Source: Planctomycetota bacterium
Lineage (GTDB): Bacteria; Planctomycetota; Planctomycetia; Gemmatales; Gemmataceae
DNA: 62,909 nucleotides
Reading direction: 5' to 3'
Assembly: GCA_021807595.1 (NCBI GenBank)
Contig: JAKBCS010000007.1
Location: forward strand, 1 to 62,909
This document shows positions 45,608 to 54,035 of this stretch, piece by piece. The notes beneath the pieces were generated by a model. That model searched no databases, was not told the DNA's origin, and worked only from the letters and a program-made list of their open reading frames with translations. A program made the position numbers and the translations under genes. The number at the start of each line of letters is the position of its first letter. Within the stretch, counting starts at the first letter, position 1.

Positions 45608-46690
45608 ATGAACGACCTCACGATTCGCAACGATCCGTGTCAACTCGATTTTCTCTCCTTGGGAGCGCTGGTGCATCGGCTCGATCCCGGCGTGATCCCT
45701 TTTCGTAAAGCGCGCACGTTCGAGGTTCACGTCTCCGGCGGCGAATACAATGTCGCCGCCAACTTGGCCGATTGTTTCGGGTTGCGCACCGGCATCGCCA
45801 CGGCGATGGTGAACTACGGCATCGGCGAATTGGTACAGACGCGCGTGCGGGAAACCGGCGTGACGCCCTTTTACAAATGGTTTGAACACGACGGCGTGCG
45901 CGGCCCCAATCTCGCCACGGTCTACAGCGATCGCGGCCAAGGGGTGCGAGGTCCCGTCGTTTTCTACAATCGCGCCAACGAAGCCGGAGCGCTGCTCAAG
46001 CCGGGCGATTTCGATTGGCACTCCATTTTTGCGCCAGGCGTTCGTTGGTTTCACTCCGGCGGTATCTTTGCTGCTCTCTCGCAGACGACTTCCGAGCTAA
46101 TTCTCGAAGGGATGAAGGCCGCCAAGGACGCGCGAGCCATTGTTTCGTTCGATCTCAATTATCGGGCGAAGTTGTGGAAATCGGCAGGCGGACTCGAACG
46201 CGCCCAGAGGGTGTTGCGCCGCATCGCCTCCCAAGTGGACGCGCTCATCGGCAATGAAGAAGATCTACAAAACGGCTTGGGCATCGCCGGTCCCGACGTC
46301 GATAAGCGCTCGCATCTCGATCCCGATGCGTTCTTCCTCATGATCGACCGCGTCGTCGAACAGTTCCCCAACATTCAGATGGTGGCCACCACCCTGCGCG
46401 AAGTCCATTCGACCAACCGGCACGACTGGGCGGCGGTGTTGTGGTTGAAGGGCCAAAAGTTCGTCAGCCCGACCTGTTCGCTCGATGTTCTCGACCGCAT
46501 CGGAGGCGGCGACGGTTTCGCGTCCGGCGTCATTTACGGCTTGCTTACGGGCCGAACCCCGGAGGAAGCCTTGCGTCTGGGTTGGGCGCACGGCGCGCTC
46601 TTGACCACCTATCCCGGCGACATCTCGATGGCACGCTTGGAGGAAGTCGAAGCCCTGGCCCACGGCGCGTCGGCCCGCGTGCAGCGCTAG
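45608..46690 (+). CDS. PfkB-family sugar kinase (2-keto-3-deoxygluconate kinase-like)
   Basis: A protein of 360 aa. The ribokinase fold shows FEVHVSGGEYNVAANLADCF near the N-terminus and the catalytic Asp in DRIGGGDGFASGVIYGLL near the C-terminus. VSFDLNYRAKLW is typical of KDG kinases. It would phosphorylate KDG or a related sugar acid; the substrate is a family-based guess. In the same region the BMC locus handles deoxysugars, but the two are 4 kb apart and on opposite strands. No ribosome site is clear; GAATCAACG precedes the ATG. Confidence 0.88.
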   Translation: MNDLTIRNDPCQLDFLSLGALVHRLDPGVIPFRKARTFEVHVSGGEYNVAANLADCFGLRTGIATAMVNYGIGELVQTRVRETGVTPFYKWFEHDGVRGPNLATVYSDRGQGVRGPVVFYNRANEAGALLKPGDFDWHSIFAPGVRWFHSGGIFAALSQTTSELILEGMKAAKDARAIVSFDLNYRAKLWKSAGGLERAQRVLRRIASQVDALIGNEEDLQNGLGIAGPDVDKRSHLDPDAFFLMIDRVVEQFPNIQMVATTLREVHSTNRHDWAAVLWLKGQKFVSPTCSLDVLDRIGGGDGFASGVIYGLLTGRTPEEALRLGWAHGALLTTYPGDISMARLEEVEALAHGASARVQR

Positions 46691-47328
46691 GATTTGGCTC
46701 CAAATAGGCTGCCGGAATCAGGCGAACGGTGAGCGTTAACCCTCTTATTCTCCCCAGCACATTGCCTAACATCCACTCACGCCGTAAGCCTTTTTGTTCG
46801 TTGCAAAGGCTGATCCTCCCGCATTCTCGCCAGTCCATTCGATCATTTTCAATTCGCCTGGAAGTCGCGAGGGCGACTCCAATTCAATTGATATAAAATA
46901 CTAATACTATCGCAAAAGATTGAATCAATTCTTGCGATTCTCACCGATCTAAGGTCAAGCGATGAGGGACCACGGGAGAGTTTACCATCGAACCCTGCTT
47001 TTCGAAAAATGTTCCGGCAATTGCGGCTCTCCTTTCGGCCGGCGCGGGATCTAACGGCGAACGCCTGTTGGAATGTTTTCTGACCGATGGCGACGACGCC
47101 TTCGCGGCTTTGGTGCGCTGACATGAGAGGCGGATCGCGTCAAAGTCATCAAAGAAATTGAAGATCGTAAAATGAGCAAAGATGCAGGCGACCGCCGTTC
47201 ACTCGATTTTGCTCGTGACAAGGGGCTTTCGGCGGTTTACACTGGGAGGGTATCGGGAGGAGGCGCGCTCCTGGGAGGAGACGTCGCAGCGCTCAAGGAA
47301 CAAACATTCTGCGCGGGAGGTTGATTTC
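46691..47328. other. Spacer holding a sigma-factor relic
   Basis: A 638-bp stretch, AT-richer in the middle (TTGATATAAAATACTAATAC near 46888-46907). Apart from the relic at 47008-47121 no gene is visible. A GGGAGG site close to the right end serves the small gene at 47329. Confidence 0.5.
47008..47121 (+). pseudogene. Fragment of an ECF sigma factor (N-terminal part)
   Basis: This frame encodes SNGERLLECFLTDGDDAF and ends AALVR before a TGA. It resembles the first helix of planctomycete ECF sigma-70 factors (LLxRFxxxxDExAFxALVRRH). Neither the rest of region 2 nor region 4 follows, and there is no ribosome site. It looks like a decayed remnant. The identification rests on one motif. Confidence 0.45.
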
Positions 47329-47487
47329 GTGAGTATCATTCGTGTCGGCTTGTCGGAGACCAAGAACTTCGCCGAAGGCTACGAAGCGATTTTCGGTAAG
47401 AAGAAGCAAGCCGAAAGTAAGGCGACGAAGACCGTGGCCAAGAACGCCGCGGCGAAAAAGAAAAAGAAGACGGGGAAGAAGAAATAG
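47329..47487 (+). CDS. Small lysine-rich protein
   Basis: A protein of 52 aa from GTG at 47329, with GGGAGG 7 nt upstream. The N-terminal half reads MSIIRVGLSETKNFAEGYEA and the second half is almost pure Lys/Ala (KKKQAESKATKTVAKNAAAK and a KKKKK tail). It looks like a small nucleic-acid-associated basic protein; the conserved 'SETKNFAEGYEAIFG' head is reminiscent of a family seen in other planctomycetes by recollection. Function is unknown. Confidence 0.65.
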   Translation: MSIIRVGLSETKNFAEGYEAIFGKKKQAESKATKTVAKNAAAKKKKKTGKKK

Positions 47488-47547
47488 GGATCGCTGGATG
47501 GGACCGGCAGTCCGCCGGTCCCATTGTCTGCTGCACGGCTACGCTCC

Positions 47548-49965
47548 TCACGCGGCGAGATCGCGCCGCTTCGACGAAGGCAAACGCAAACGCTGCCGTG
47601 CCGCGATCGGTTCCTCGTTTCGCCACATCCAGACGGCAAAAGCCGGAACCAACAGAGGCCGGACCACGAAGGTATCGACCAACACGCCGAACGCTAAGGC
47701 GAAGCCAATCTGCACCAAGGTACTCAACCCGCCCAACATCAGCGTGGCAAACGTCCCGGCCATGATGAGGCCGCAGGAAGTGATCGTCCCGCCGGTGCGC
47801 GCCAACGCGCGGCGGATGCCTTCAACGGCTCCATGCCGCCGCCGCTCTTCCAGCGCTCGGGTGATGAGCAAGATATTGTAATCCTCGCCGACCGCCACGA
47901 GGATCGTGAACAGGAAGAACGGCACGCGCCAATCGACCTGTCCAAGAGGCCTTCCGTGCCACACATGGGCCAGCAACGTGGTAGCTCCGAGACTGGCGTA
48001 ATAACTGAACAAAACCGTGACTAAAAGATAGACCGCCAACCACGGACGACGCACCAAGACGAGCAGGATCAGAAAGATACCAGCCAACACCAACGTGTTA
48101 ATGCGCAGACGGTCGCTCTCCGTCACTTGCGCGAGATCGCGGGCATTGACGGTGATGCCCTGACACTCGGCCCGGACGCTCTCCGCGCCCGGATACTTCG
48201 GCAATTCCTCGCGGAGCCACAATTGGATCAATTCCAGCGTTTCGATGCTTTGGGGATCGAACGGATCGGAGCGAAGCACCACATCGAGGCGGGTAACGAA
48301 GCGCGGTTCCGCTCCCGGTAACTTTGCCAGGTAGAACTCGCCCGCGGCGCGATTGATCTGATCGGTCAACCCCTGCACCACGTTGCACCACATCGTCTTG
48401 AAGAGGGTTTTCTTGTCTGCCATCGTTGAGCGACTCGGACAATTGCCTGAAAGACGATCTTTGAAATCCGTTACGGGCGAGCCGAGAGGTTGCGTCAAAC
48501 TGCGCACCTCGGCCACATTGTCCAGATAGCCGAACCCTTGGCTGAGGTACGTCAGAATCGCTTGCCCGCGCGGACTTTCCCAATCGGTACTCGATTCGAG
48601 CAACACGGTGACGGGACCGACTTCGCCGGGGATGAAATGGCGTTGGATGGCGTCTAGTCCGCGCACGCTGTCGCTCCGCGCCGCCAATTCGCTGGTGGCG
48701 CGATAGTTCGGCTTCACTCCGAATCCGAGGAGGGCCAACGGCAACAACGTCAGAAAGGCAACCGTCCAGGTCAGGATCGGATGGGCAACGACAAGGCGGC
48801 TGATCCCCTCCCATATGCCGCCTACTCGACGGACGGTGTTGGCGACGCGTCGGCGGCCGCGGGTTGGACTCGCCGCCCCTTCGAGAATTCGAGTCGGCCA
48901 AAAGGCCAATGGCCCCAACAAGCGCAACAGGGCCGGCGTCAGTGTCAGCGAAGCTACCAAGGCGACGGCGAGGCTGATGGCGATGGCAGGCCCGCCGCAA
49001 CGCACTTTGGCGAACTCGGCGAGACCCATCAGTCCCAGGCCACACACGACCGTTCCGGCGCTGGCGGCGAGCGCGCCGCCGACGCCGCCTACGCCTCGCG
49101 CCAGCGCCTGCGGCCAATTGTGGCCGCGCATCAACTCCTCGCGGTAGCGGCTGATGAGGAACAAACAGTAATCGGTGCCCGCGCCGTATAACATGACCAC
49201 GGCAAAGATCTGGCTGATATTGACCATCACAAAGCCAGGGATCAACGTACACAGTGCCAGAATCTTCAGCGCCACCCAGACCGAAACGGCGATGGTACCC
49301 AGCGGAATGAGAGCCAACAACGGCGCGCGATACACGGCCAACAGGATCGCGACGACGAGGAGAACGGTCGCCAACGTCGTACTGTCGAGGCTGTTGGCGC
49401 TGGCGGCGATGAGATCGCGTCCGATACCGGCTGGCCCCGTGAGATAGATGGCTGGAGCATCGGTGCCCGAAGCGGCGATGCGCGAACGGAGACACGCCTC
49501 AGCGGCATCCACGGTGGTCCGCGTTTGCACGGCCAAATACGGCGTATTCAGCGAAACCTGAATCAGCGTACAGCGACCATCGGCGCTGATGAGGCGCTTG
49601 CCGAGAATCGGATCGCGGTGGGTGCAGATACGGCCAAACGGCAGGCTCGGATCGGCTTGCCGCAACCGCTGAAGGTCGGTGGCAAGACCGTCCACGAGGC
49701 TGAAATCGCGCGGCGTCAACGGCGACTCGGATCGTTCGACGGCCACGATCAGCCGACTGGCGAACACGTCTTGAGGGAACGCTTGCTCGAGCAGTTGATG
49801 GCCTTTGACACTGTCGCATCGCGCCGGCAGAAATCGAATATCATCGTCGGCGGCACGGTCGTCCCACTTGGGAGCCACCACGCCGACAACGATGGCGACA
49901 ACCAGCCACGCGAGACATATCAGCCACGGATGCGTCGCCGTCCATCGTCCAAGATTCTTGAACAT
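47548..49965 (-). CDS. MMPL-family RND transporter
   Basis: A protein of 805 aa. It starts with LGRWTATHPWLICLAWLVVA (TM1) and has two large periplasmic loops and about 12 TM helices. Family signatures include YGAGTDYCLFLISRYREELM (Asp/Tyr of the MMPL proton path) in the first block and VAVGEDYNILLITRALEERR in the second. MMPL proteins export lipids or lipid-like molecules; here the cargo is unknown. No glycolipid or polyketide genes adjoin it. It is convergent with the small Lys-rich gene. Confidence 0.93.
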   Translation of the reverse strand: MFKNLGRWTATHPWLICLAWLVVAIVVGVVAPKWDDRAADDDIRFLPARCDSVKGHQLLEQAFPQDVFASRLIVAVERSESPLTPRDFSLVDGLATDLQRLRQADPSLPFGRICTHRDPILGKRLISADGRCTLIQVSLNTPYLAVQTRTTVDAAEACLRSRIAASGTDAPAIYLTGPAGIGRDLIAASANSLDSTTLATVLLVVAILLAVYRAPLLALIPLGTIAVSVWVALKILALCTLIPGFVMVNISQIFAVVMLYGAGTDYCLFLISRYREELMRGHNWPQALARGVGGVGGALAASAGTVVCGLGLMGLAEFAKVRCGGPAIAISLAVALVASLTLTPALLRLLGPLAFWPTRILEGAASPTRGRRRVANTVRRVGGIWEGISRLVVAHPILTWTVAFLTLLPLALLGFGVKPNYRATSELAARSDSVRGLDAIQRHFIPGEVGPVTVLLESSTDWESPRGQAILTYLSQGFGYLDNVAEVRSLTQPLGSPVTDFKDRLSGNCPSRSTMADKKTLFKTMWCNVVQGLTDQINRAAGEFYLAKLPGAEPRFVTRLDVVLRSDPFDPQSIETLELIQLWLREELPKYPGAESVRAECQGITVNARDLAQVTESDRLRINTLVLAGIFLILLVLVRRPWLAVYLLVTVLFSYYASLGATTLLAHVWHGRPLGQVDWRVPFFLFTILVAVGEDYNILLITRALEERRRHGAVEGIRRALARTGGTITSCGLIMAGTFATLMLGGLSTLVQIGFALAFGVLVDTFVVRPLLVPAFAVWMWRNEEPIAARQRLRLPSSKRRDLAA

Positions 49966-50178
49966 GCTCCGTGTCTCCGCTCGGCTATCGGCTCTCGGCT
50001 TCCGGAACTCGGGGCGACGGAAAGCCGCTGTAATCTTCGGCGGAGAGAGGACACGGACTGTACGGAAAATGCGGAGAAAACTTGAAGCGAGGAAAAGTCC
50101 GTAAATTGGGAAAACGCCAGGTTAAGCCTAACGCCATTGCTACTGTCGTTTCGGTTTGCTCTAATAGCCCCTACGAGC

Positions 50179-50251
50179 GCCCCCGTAGCATAATGGATAA
50201 TGCACCCGCCTTCTAAGCGGGTTCATGCAGGTTCGAGTCCTGCCGGGGGTA
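50179..50251 (+). tRNA. tRNA-Arg (anticodon TCT)
   Basis: Cloverleaf read by eye: acceptor GCCCCCG pairs with CGGGGGT (one G-U), D stem GCAT/ATGC, anticodon stem CCCGC/GCGGG around loop CTTCTAA with anticodon TCT, variable TTCAT, T stem GCAGG/CCTGC around TTCGAGT, discriminator A. CCA is not encoded. It reads AGA codons. It lies 340 bp from the membrane gene at the downstream end of the BMC region. Confidence 0.95.
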
Positions 50252-50592
50252 GTGCATACCCTAACGCGGCGCTTCCCGCGGGTCTACTCGCTCGATTCCA
50301 ACAAACGGTGCGTTCGCGCCGTCTATCATTTCGAGTTTCGGCACGAGTCAAGGCAACGAACGCCGGATGCTGTCGAGCGCATCGCTGTCAAGCGACAATG
50401 CCAATCGCTTTTAAGAGCGGCCAGGGCGCAAAAATACGGACTCACGCTCGGCATCCAGGTCTTGAGTTGTCCCGGAGCGTCTCGCTTCGCTCGGCGTGGC
50501 TGGCGGCGCACGTTCCCGGATTCACCGCGTTCGAATCGAACACCCGGCAATAGGTACGGGCTGCATGTGCCGACCAAATCTTCGTCGGCACG
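50252..50592. other. Spacer downstream of the tRNA gene, no gene seen
   Basis: A 341-bp region between tRNA-Arg and a convergent membrane-protein gene. No integrase remnant, att-like duplication of the tRNA 3' end or convincing frame could be found by eye. Confidence 0.5.
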
Positions 50593-50964
50593 CTAAGAGG
50601 AGAAAAATTCGGCCTGAAAGTCGGGCTGTAGGGTAAAGATGATGACGGGGATGGTGTAAGCGAGACCGAGGCAGGTCAGGGCGGGGAAAACGGCACCCAC
50701 GAGATGACAATAATATCCCCATGCCGCCTTGCGAAGAAGTCCGATCGCGGCGAATAAATATAATCCGAAAAATGCAAAAGTGACACCCATAAAGATTGAG
50801 CATCCTGCCACTCCCGCAAACAGATCTTCTCCCGTGTCCCCCGAAAAAAAGAGGCCGTAGATGAGAATCAGAGCGAACGATAAGAATCCAAGAAAACTCA
50901 GCGCCGCGATGCAGAAATTGAATACGACGAAGAGGGGCGTAAAGCGGAATCCTCGCTCGGACAT
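50593..50964 (-). CDS. Small four-helix membrane protein, unknown function
   Basis: A protein of 123 aa. Four hydrophobic helices are visible: LFVVFNFCIAALSFLGFLSF, ALILIYGLFF, FMGVTFAFFGLYLFAAIGLL and YYCHLVGAVFPALTCLGLAY. Loops are short. No family is recognised. It follows the TIM-barrel gene of the BMC operon by 39 bp on the same strand, so co-transcription is possible, but a role in the microcompartment is unproven. Confidence 0.6.
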   Translation of the reverse strand: MSERGFRFTPLFVVFNFCIAALSFLGFLSFALILIYGLFFSGDTGEDLFAGVAGCSIFMGVTFAFFGLYLFAAIGLLRKAAWGYYCHLVGAVFPALTCLGLAYTIPVIIFTLQPDFQAEFFSS

Positions 50965-51003
50965 GACTCTGACTCCTCGACATAGCTTCGCGTTGGAATC
51001 AAT

Positions 51004-52242
51004 TTATCCCAAGATGCGGTCCCAATGCGCCTTGTGATAGGCGACTTTCTGTGCCGCGGTCATTTTTGCGAATTCGACTTTGCCGTTCGATTCGGCTTGA
51101 ATCGATTTCTTTTCGTGGCAAGCGCAAGCCTGCTGCGCTGCGCTTCTGCAGGCGCAGGCGGTCGATTTCCCGGTCTCGCTAGCGCTTGGCGGTAAACTTA
51201 TCGCAACCCCGTTGCCGCCGTAGTTCATTACGTTGGTTTGCAATTGCATGTCGTCGTTGAGCGAACGATACGGTTTGATGCCGAGATGCTGCAAGACGCC
51301 GTGATAGGCACGCACGGCCTCTTCAGCACTTATTTCACCGTCGGCGATGAGGCGCAAAAAACGGATAAAAGCGAGCTGATTTTCCGCATTATTGATCTTG
51401 CGACCGAACAGGGCCACGCGCGCGCCGTACTTCTTCGCTTCGCTCAACAGTTTGAAGGCGTCGTAGGTCGTCCCCGCCGAACCGCCGAGGATGCCGACGA
51501 CGAGATGCGGATCGTAGTGGACCAGTTCTTCCATCGCTTGCGGGCCGTGGTAGACCATTTTGAGGAACAGCGGTCGGCCCGAACTCGTGACGCCGCCGAG
51601 CGTGCGGACGATGGCGTCGTTGATGAAACCGGGCAGCTGGCTCGCCTGAACCGCTTCCGGTCGGTTTGGATCAAACACTTCGAGGAAATGGCGGAACCCC
51701 TTGCGCTCGGCTTCGAGGCGAAATTGTTTGTACTCCTCCAATGCCGCGCGATCCAACTCCGTATCATTGTTGAACGTGATACTATATAAGCCGAGATTGG
51801 CACCGAGACGACGTTCCTCCGGTTTGCAATCGAGATGGCCGCACTGGATGTGATCGAGCGTGGCCGTGCGGAAGGGCAGCGAGGGCGAAGTCGGATATTT
51901 ACTACCGCGAATGATGTGAATGTCGGTCGTGTCGTTGGCGCGAGCGGCGGGTGTGACGGGGCTGTTGTCGAACAGCCGTTTGTGAATGGTCAGCACTTCG
52001 CTGGTGCTGGCGGCCATCAGCATGATGTCCACCAGTTTCGCCTCGACGATTTGCGTAATGATGTCGCGGAACTCGGCGAGACTGCGATAGCGCAATTCGC
52101 CGCTGTGTGCTTCCGGCGAACGTCCGGGCGCACCGATGGCCAGCGCCATGTCGGCGTCCTTGGCGTCGGCGAGGATGAAATCCTTGCAGCCGCGCGGATC
52201 GGCGTGAAGGCGAGCGAGCTTTGTTTCGAGAGTTTTTTGCAT
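51004..52242 (-). CDS. TIM-barrel aldolase-like protein of the BMC locus with Cys-rich linker and EP-like tail
   Basis: A protein of 412 aa. Residues 1-340 look like a class-I-aldolase TIM barrel (DeoC/FbaB-like): GRPLFLKMVYHGPQAMEEL holds a candidate Schiff-base Lys, and HYDPHLVVGILGGSAGTTYD with VALFGRKINNAENQLAFIRF resembles the phosphate-binding end. A disordered segment carries two CxC pairs (C363, C365, C373, C375, followed by H376). The last 20 residues (MTAAQKVAYHKAHWDRILG) form an amphipathic helix like BMC encapsulation peptides. The function is not established; it may act on a sugar phosphate upstream or downstream of lactaldehyde. The ATG at 52242 follows GGGACGTTAGTT. Confidence 0.75.
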   Translation of the reverse strand: MQKTLETKLARLHADPRGCKDFILADAKDADMALAIGAPGRSPEAHSGELRYRSLAEFRDIITQIVEAKLVDIMLMAASTSEVLTIHKRLFDNSPVTPAARANDTTDIHIIRGSKYPTSPSLPFRTATLDHIQCGHLDCKPEERRLGANLGLYSITFNNDTELDRAALEEYKQFRLEAERKGFRHFLEVFDPNRPEAVQASQLPGFINDAIVRTLGGVTSSGRPLFLKMVYHGPQAMEELVHYDPHLVVGILGGSAGTTYDAFKLLSEAKKYGARVALFGRKINNAENQLAFIRFLRLIADGEISAEEAVRAYHGVLQHLGIKPYRSLNDDMQLQTNVMNYGGNGVAISLPPSASETGKSTACACRSAAQQACACHEKKSIQAESNGKVEFAKMTAAQKVAYHKAHWDRILG

Positions 52243-52267
52243 AACTAACGTCCCAGTCTCGTCGGCC

Positions 52268-52477
52268 TCAGCGCCCACGAATTCCAAATGTTGAATACCA
52301 TAAAATCATAGACAATACACCCTGAGCGACGAAGCAAAGTAGCGGTTCTACCAGAACGAGCGCCCAACTGGCAAGATACACACCCGTAAATATAAGTTTC
52401 GTGCGAAACTCTTGGTCGCCCATCAACCAGCAGAATCCGAGCAATACCTACGTCAAAATGGAGACACCGATACCCAT
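52268..52477 (-). pseudogene. Nonsense-interrupted small membrane protein in the BMC operon
   Basis: An ATG at 52477 with GGAGAAATGCA upstream opens MGIGVSILT, then TAG (52450-52448), after which the frame continues for 59 codons to TGA at 52268. The continuation has two hydrophobic helices (LIFTGVYLASWALVLVEPLL and CFVAQGVLSMILWYSTFGI). The good ribosome site and open frame beyond the stop suggest a gene broken by one nonsense codon, or a later start (ATG 52423). It lies between the dehydrogenase and TIM-barrel genes. Confidence 0.55.
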
Positions 52478-52507
52478 TGCATTTCTCCCATTTTCTCGAG
52501 CTAGCAT

Positions 52508-53542
52508 CTAAGATTTCTGCCATGCCGCGCGCGGTATCGGCTTTCCATTCTTCGCAGGTACAGTATTCCCTTTTGGTGCGATCGTCTCTGTATTATTCGC
52601 CCGGACCTTTCCGACGCGATCCTCGACTCGATCGATGGTCTCGCGCAGCACCCGCGCCGATTGCTGCATCGCCATGCGTTCCTTCGGCGTAAGCGATAAT
52701 TCGATTTGCTGTCGCACGCCGCCACAGCCCACGACCGTCGGCACCGACAAACACACATCGCGGATACCGTAGAGTCCTTGTTGCAAACTGCTGACCGGCA
52801 GAATGCGGCGGCTGTCGCGGGCCAGCGATTCGACGACTTCGCGGATCGACAATCCGACGGCGAAGCCGGAGCCGCCCTTGAGCTTGATAACTTGCGCTCC
52901 CGCCGTCTTTGTGTCTTCAAACGCTTCTCGTTGCACGGCAGGCGAGAAGGTCGGCCATTGCTCCAGCGGCAAACCGGCGATGGTGGCACTCGACCAGATC
53001 GGCACCATGCTGTCGCCGTGTTCGCCGAGGATTATCGCCTGCACCTGCGACGCCGGCACTTGCAGACTCTTGGCGAGATAGCCGCGAAAGCGCGCCGTAT
53101 CCAATTGCGTGCCGAGGCCGACGACACGCTGCCACGGCAGACCGCTCCGCTGCACGGCGAGATATGTCAGCACATCGACGGGATTGCTGACAACGACGAG
53201 ATAGGCGTCGTCCTTCAGTCCGGCGTTCTTGACCTGATCGAGCAGCGTCAGGAACAGATCGACGTTGCGGTTGATGAGATCGAGCCGACTCTCTTCGGGT
53301 TTGCGGCGCAGACCCGCCGTGATGACGACGATATTACTTGTCGGAATGTCTTCCATCGTGCCAGCGCTGAGGCGTTGATCGCTGGTCAGCGCCGCTCCGT
53401 GAAGCAACTCCAAAGCGTGCCCCTTGGCCGCATCGGCATTGGCGTCGATAAGACACAAATGATTGACGATGCCGCCGCACTGTAAGGCGTAGGCGGCCAT
53501 ACTACCGACCAAGCCGCCGCCGCCGATAATGCTGACTTTCAT
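52508..53542 (-). CDS. Lactate/malate-dehydrogenase-family NAD oxidoreductase of the BMC locus
   Basis: A protein of 344 aa. Motifs: VSIIGGGGLVGSMAAYALQC (NAD site), VVSNPVDVLTYLAVQRSG and GLGTQLDTARFRGYLAKSL. The catalytic His is in AIILGEHGDSMVPIW, and the active-site loop TAGLRRKPEESR has loop Arg R86. The substrate-specificity position, Gln in LDH, is Arg (R80), as in malate dehydrogenases. A 35-residue basic, proline-containing tail follows the catalytic fold. PVM loci encode such an enzyme, usually called lactate dehydrogenase and thought to recycle NAD. The start at 53542 gives the Rossmann fold at residue 3. Confidence 0.88.
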   Translation of the reverse strand: MKVSIIGGGGLVGSMAAYALQCGGIVNHLCLIDANADAAKGHALELLHGAALTSDQRLSAGTMEDIPTSNIVVITAGLRRKPEESRLDLINRNVDLFLTLLDQVKNAGLKDDAYLVVVSNPVDVLTYLAVQRSGLPWQRVVGLGTQLDTARFRGYLAKSLQVPASQVQAIILGEHGDSMVPIWSSATIAGLPLEQWPTFSPAVQREAFEDTKTAGAQVIKLKGGSGFAVGLSIREVVESLARDSRRILPVSSLQQGLYGIRDVCLSVPTVVGCGGVRQQIELSLTPKERMAMQQSARVLRETIDRVEDRVGKVRANNTETIAPKGNTVPAKNGKPIPRAAWQKS

Positions 53543-53599
53543 AGTTTCACTCACTCGCCAATAGTTCGATTTCATCACGACTCGAAGGAGATTGGGATG

Positions 53600-54025
53600 T
53601 CATGTAGTCCAATCTTCGAGTTTCAAGCCGGTAATTTGCCCAAAGTCTTTGCGGTTTCGAGAAAGCAACGTCGCATCTTGAGAGAGTACAATCGCGGCGA
53701 TCTTCAAGTCCATCGTGCCCAGGCGAGGGTGTTCTTTCCTCAGCCGGGCAAACTCGATGGCGGCATGCTCGTTGAAGGTAAGAACAGTTAACCGGCAATA
53801 ATTGTTCAATTGGCTCTTCAATCGACCGTAAATCTCGATCTGAGCTGGTTGTTTCGACGCCTTGGCCAGCATGCCCAACCAACCGCGCAATTGTTCTTCA
53901 TAGCTGATGATCGTGGTGCAAGTTTCGTTGGAGAGCAATTGGCTTAACCGCGTATCCAACTTTTGAGCCGGCGGACTGCCCGACCACTCCAACAGACTCA
54001 CATGATCGGTATCGAGAATCACCAT
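53600..54025 (-). CDS. vapC: PIN-domain toxin, VapC family
   Basis: A protein of 141 aa. PIN-domain acids are visible: ILDTDHVSLLEWS (Asp), ISYEEQLRGWL (Glu), LGTMDLKIAAIVLSQDATLL (Asp) and SRNRKDF (Asp). VapC toxins are RNases that cut initiator tRNA or rRNA. The adjacent gene, 10 bp upstream, would be the antitoxin. The pair sits within the BMC operon and on the same strand, and is less GC-rich than its neighbours, which suggests insertion. Confidence 0.9.
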   Translation of the reverse strand: MVILDTDHVSLLEWSGSPPAQKLDTRLSQLLSNETCTTIISYEEQLRGWLGMLAKASKQPAQIEIYGRLKSQLNNYCRLTVLTFNEHAAIEFARLRKEHPRLGTMDLKIAAIVLSQDATLLSRNRKDFGQITGLKLEDWTT

Positions 54026-54035
54026 AAGGCCGCCC

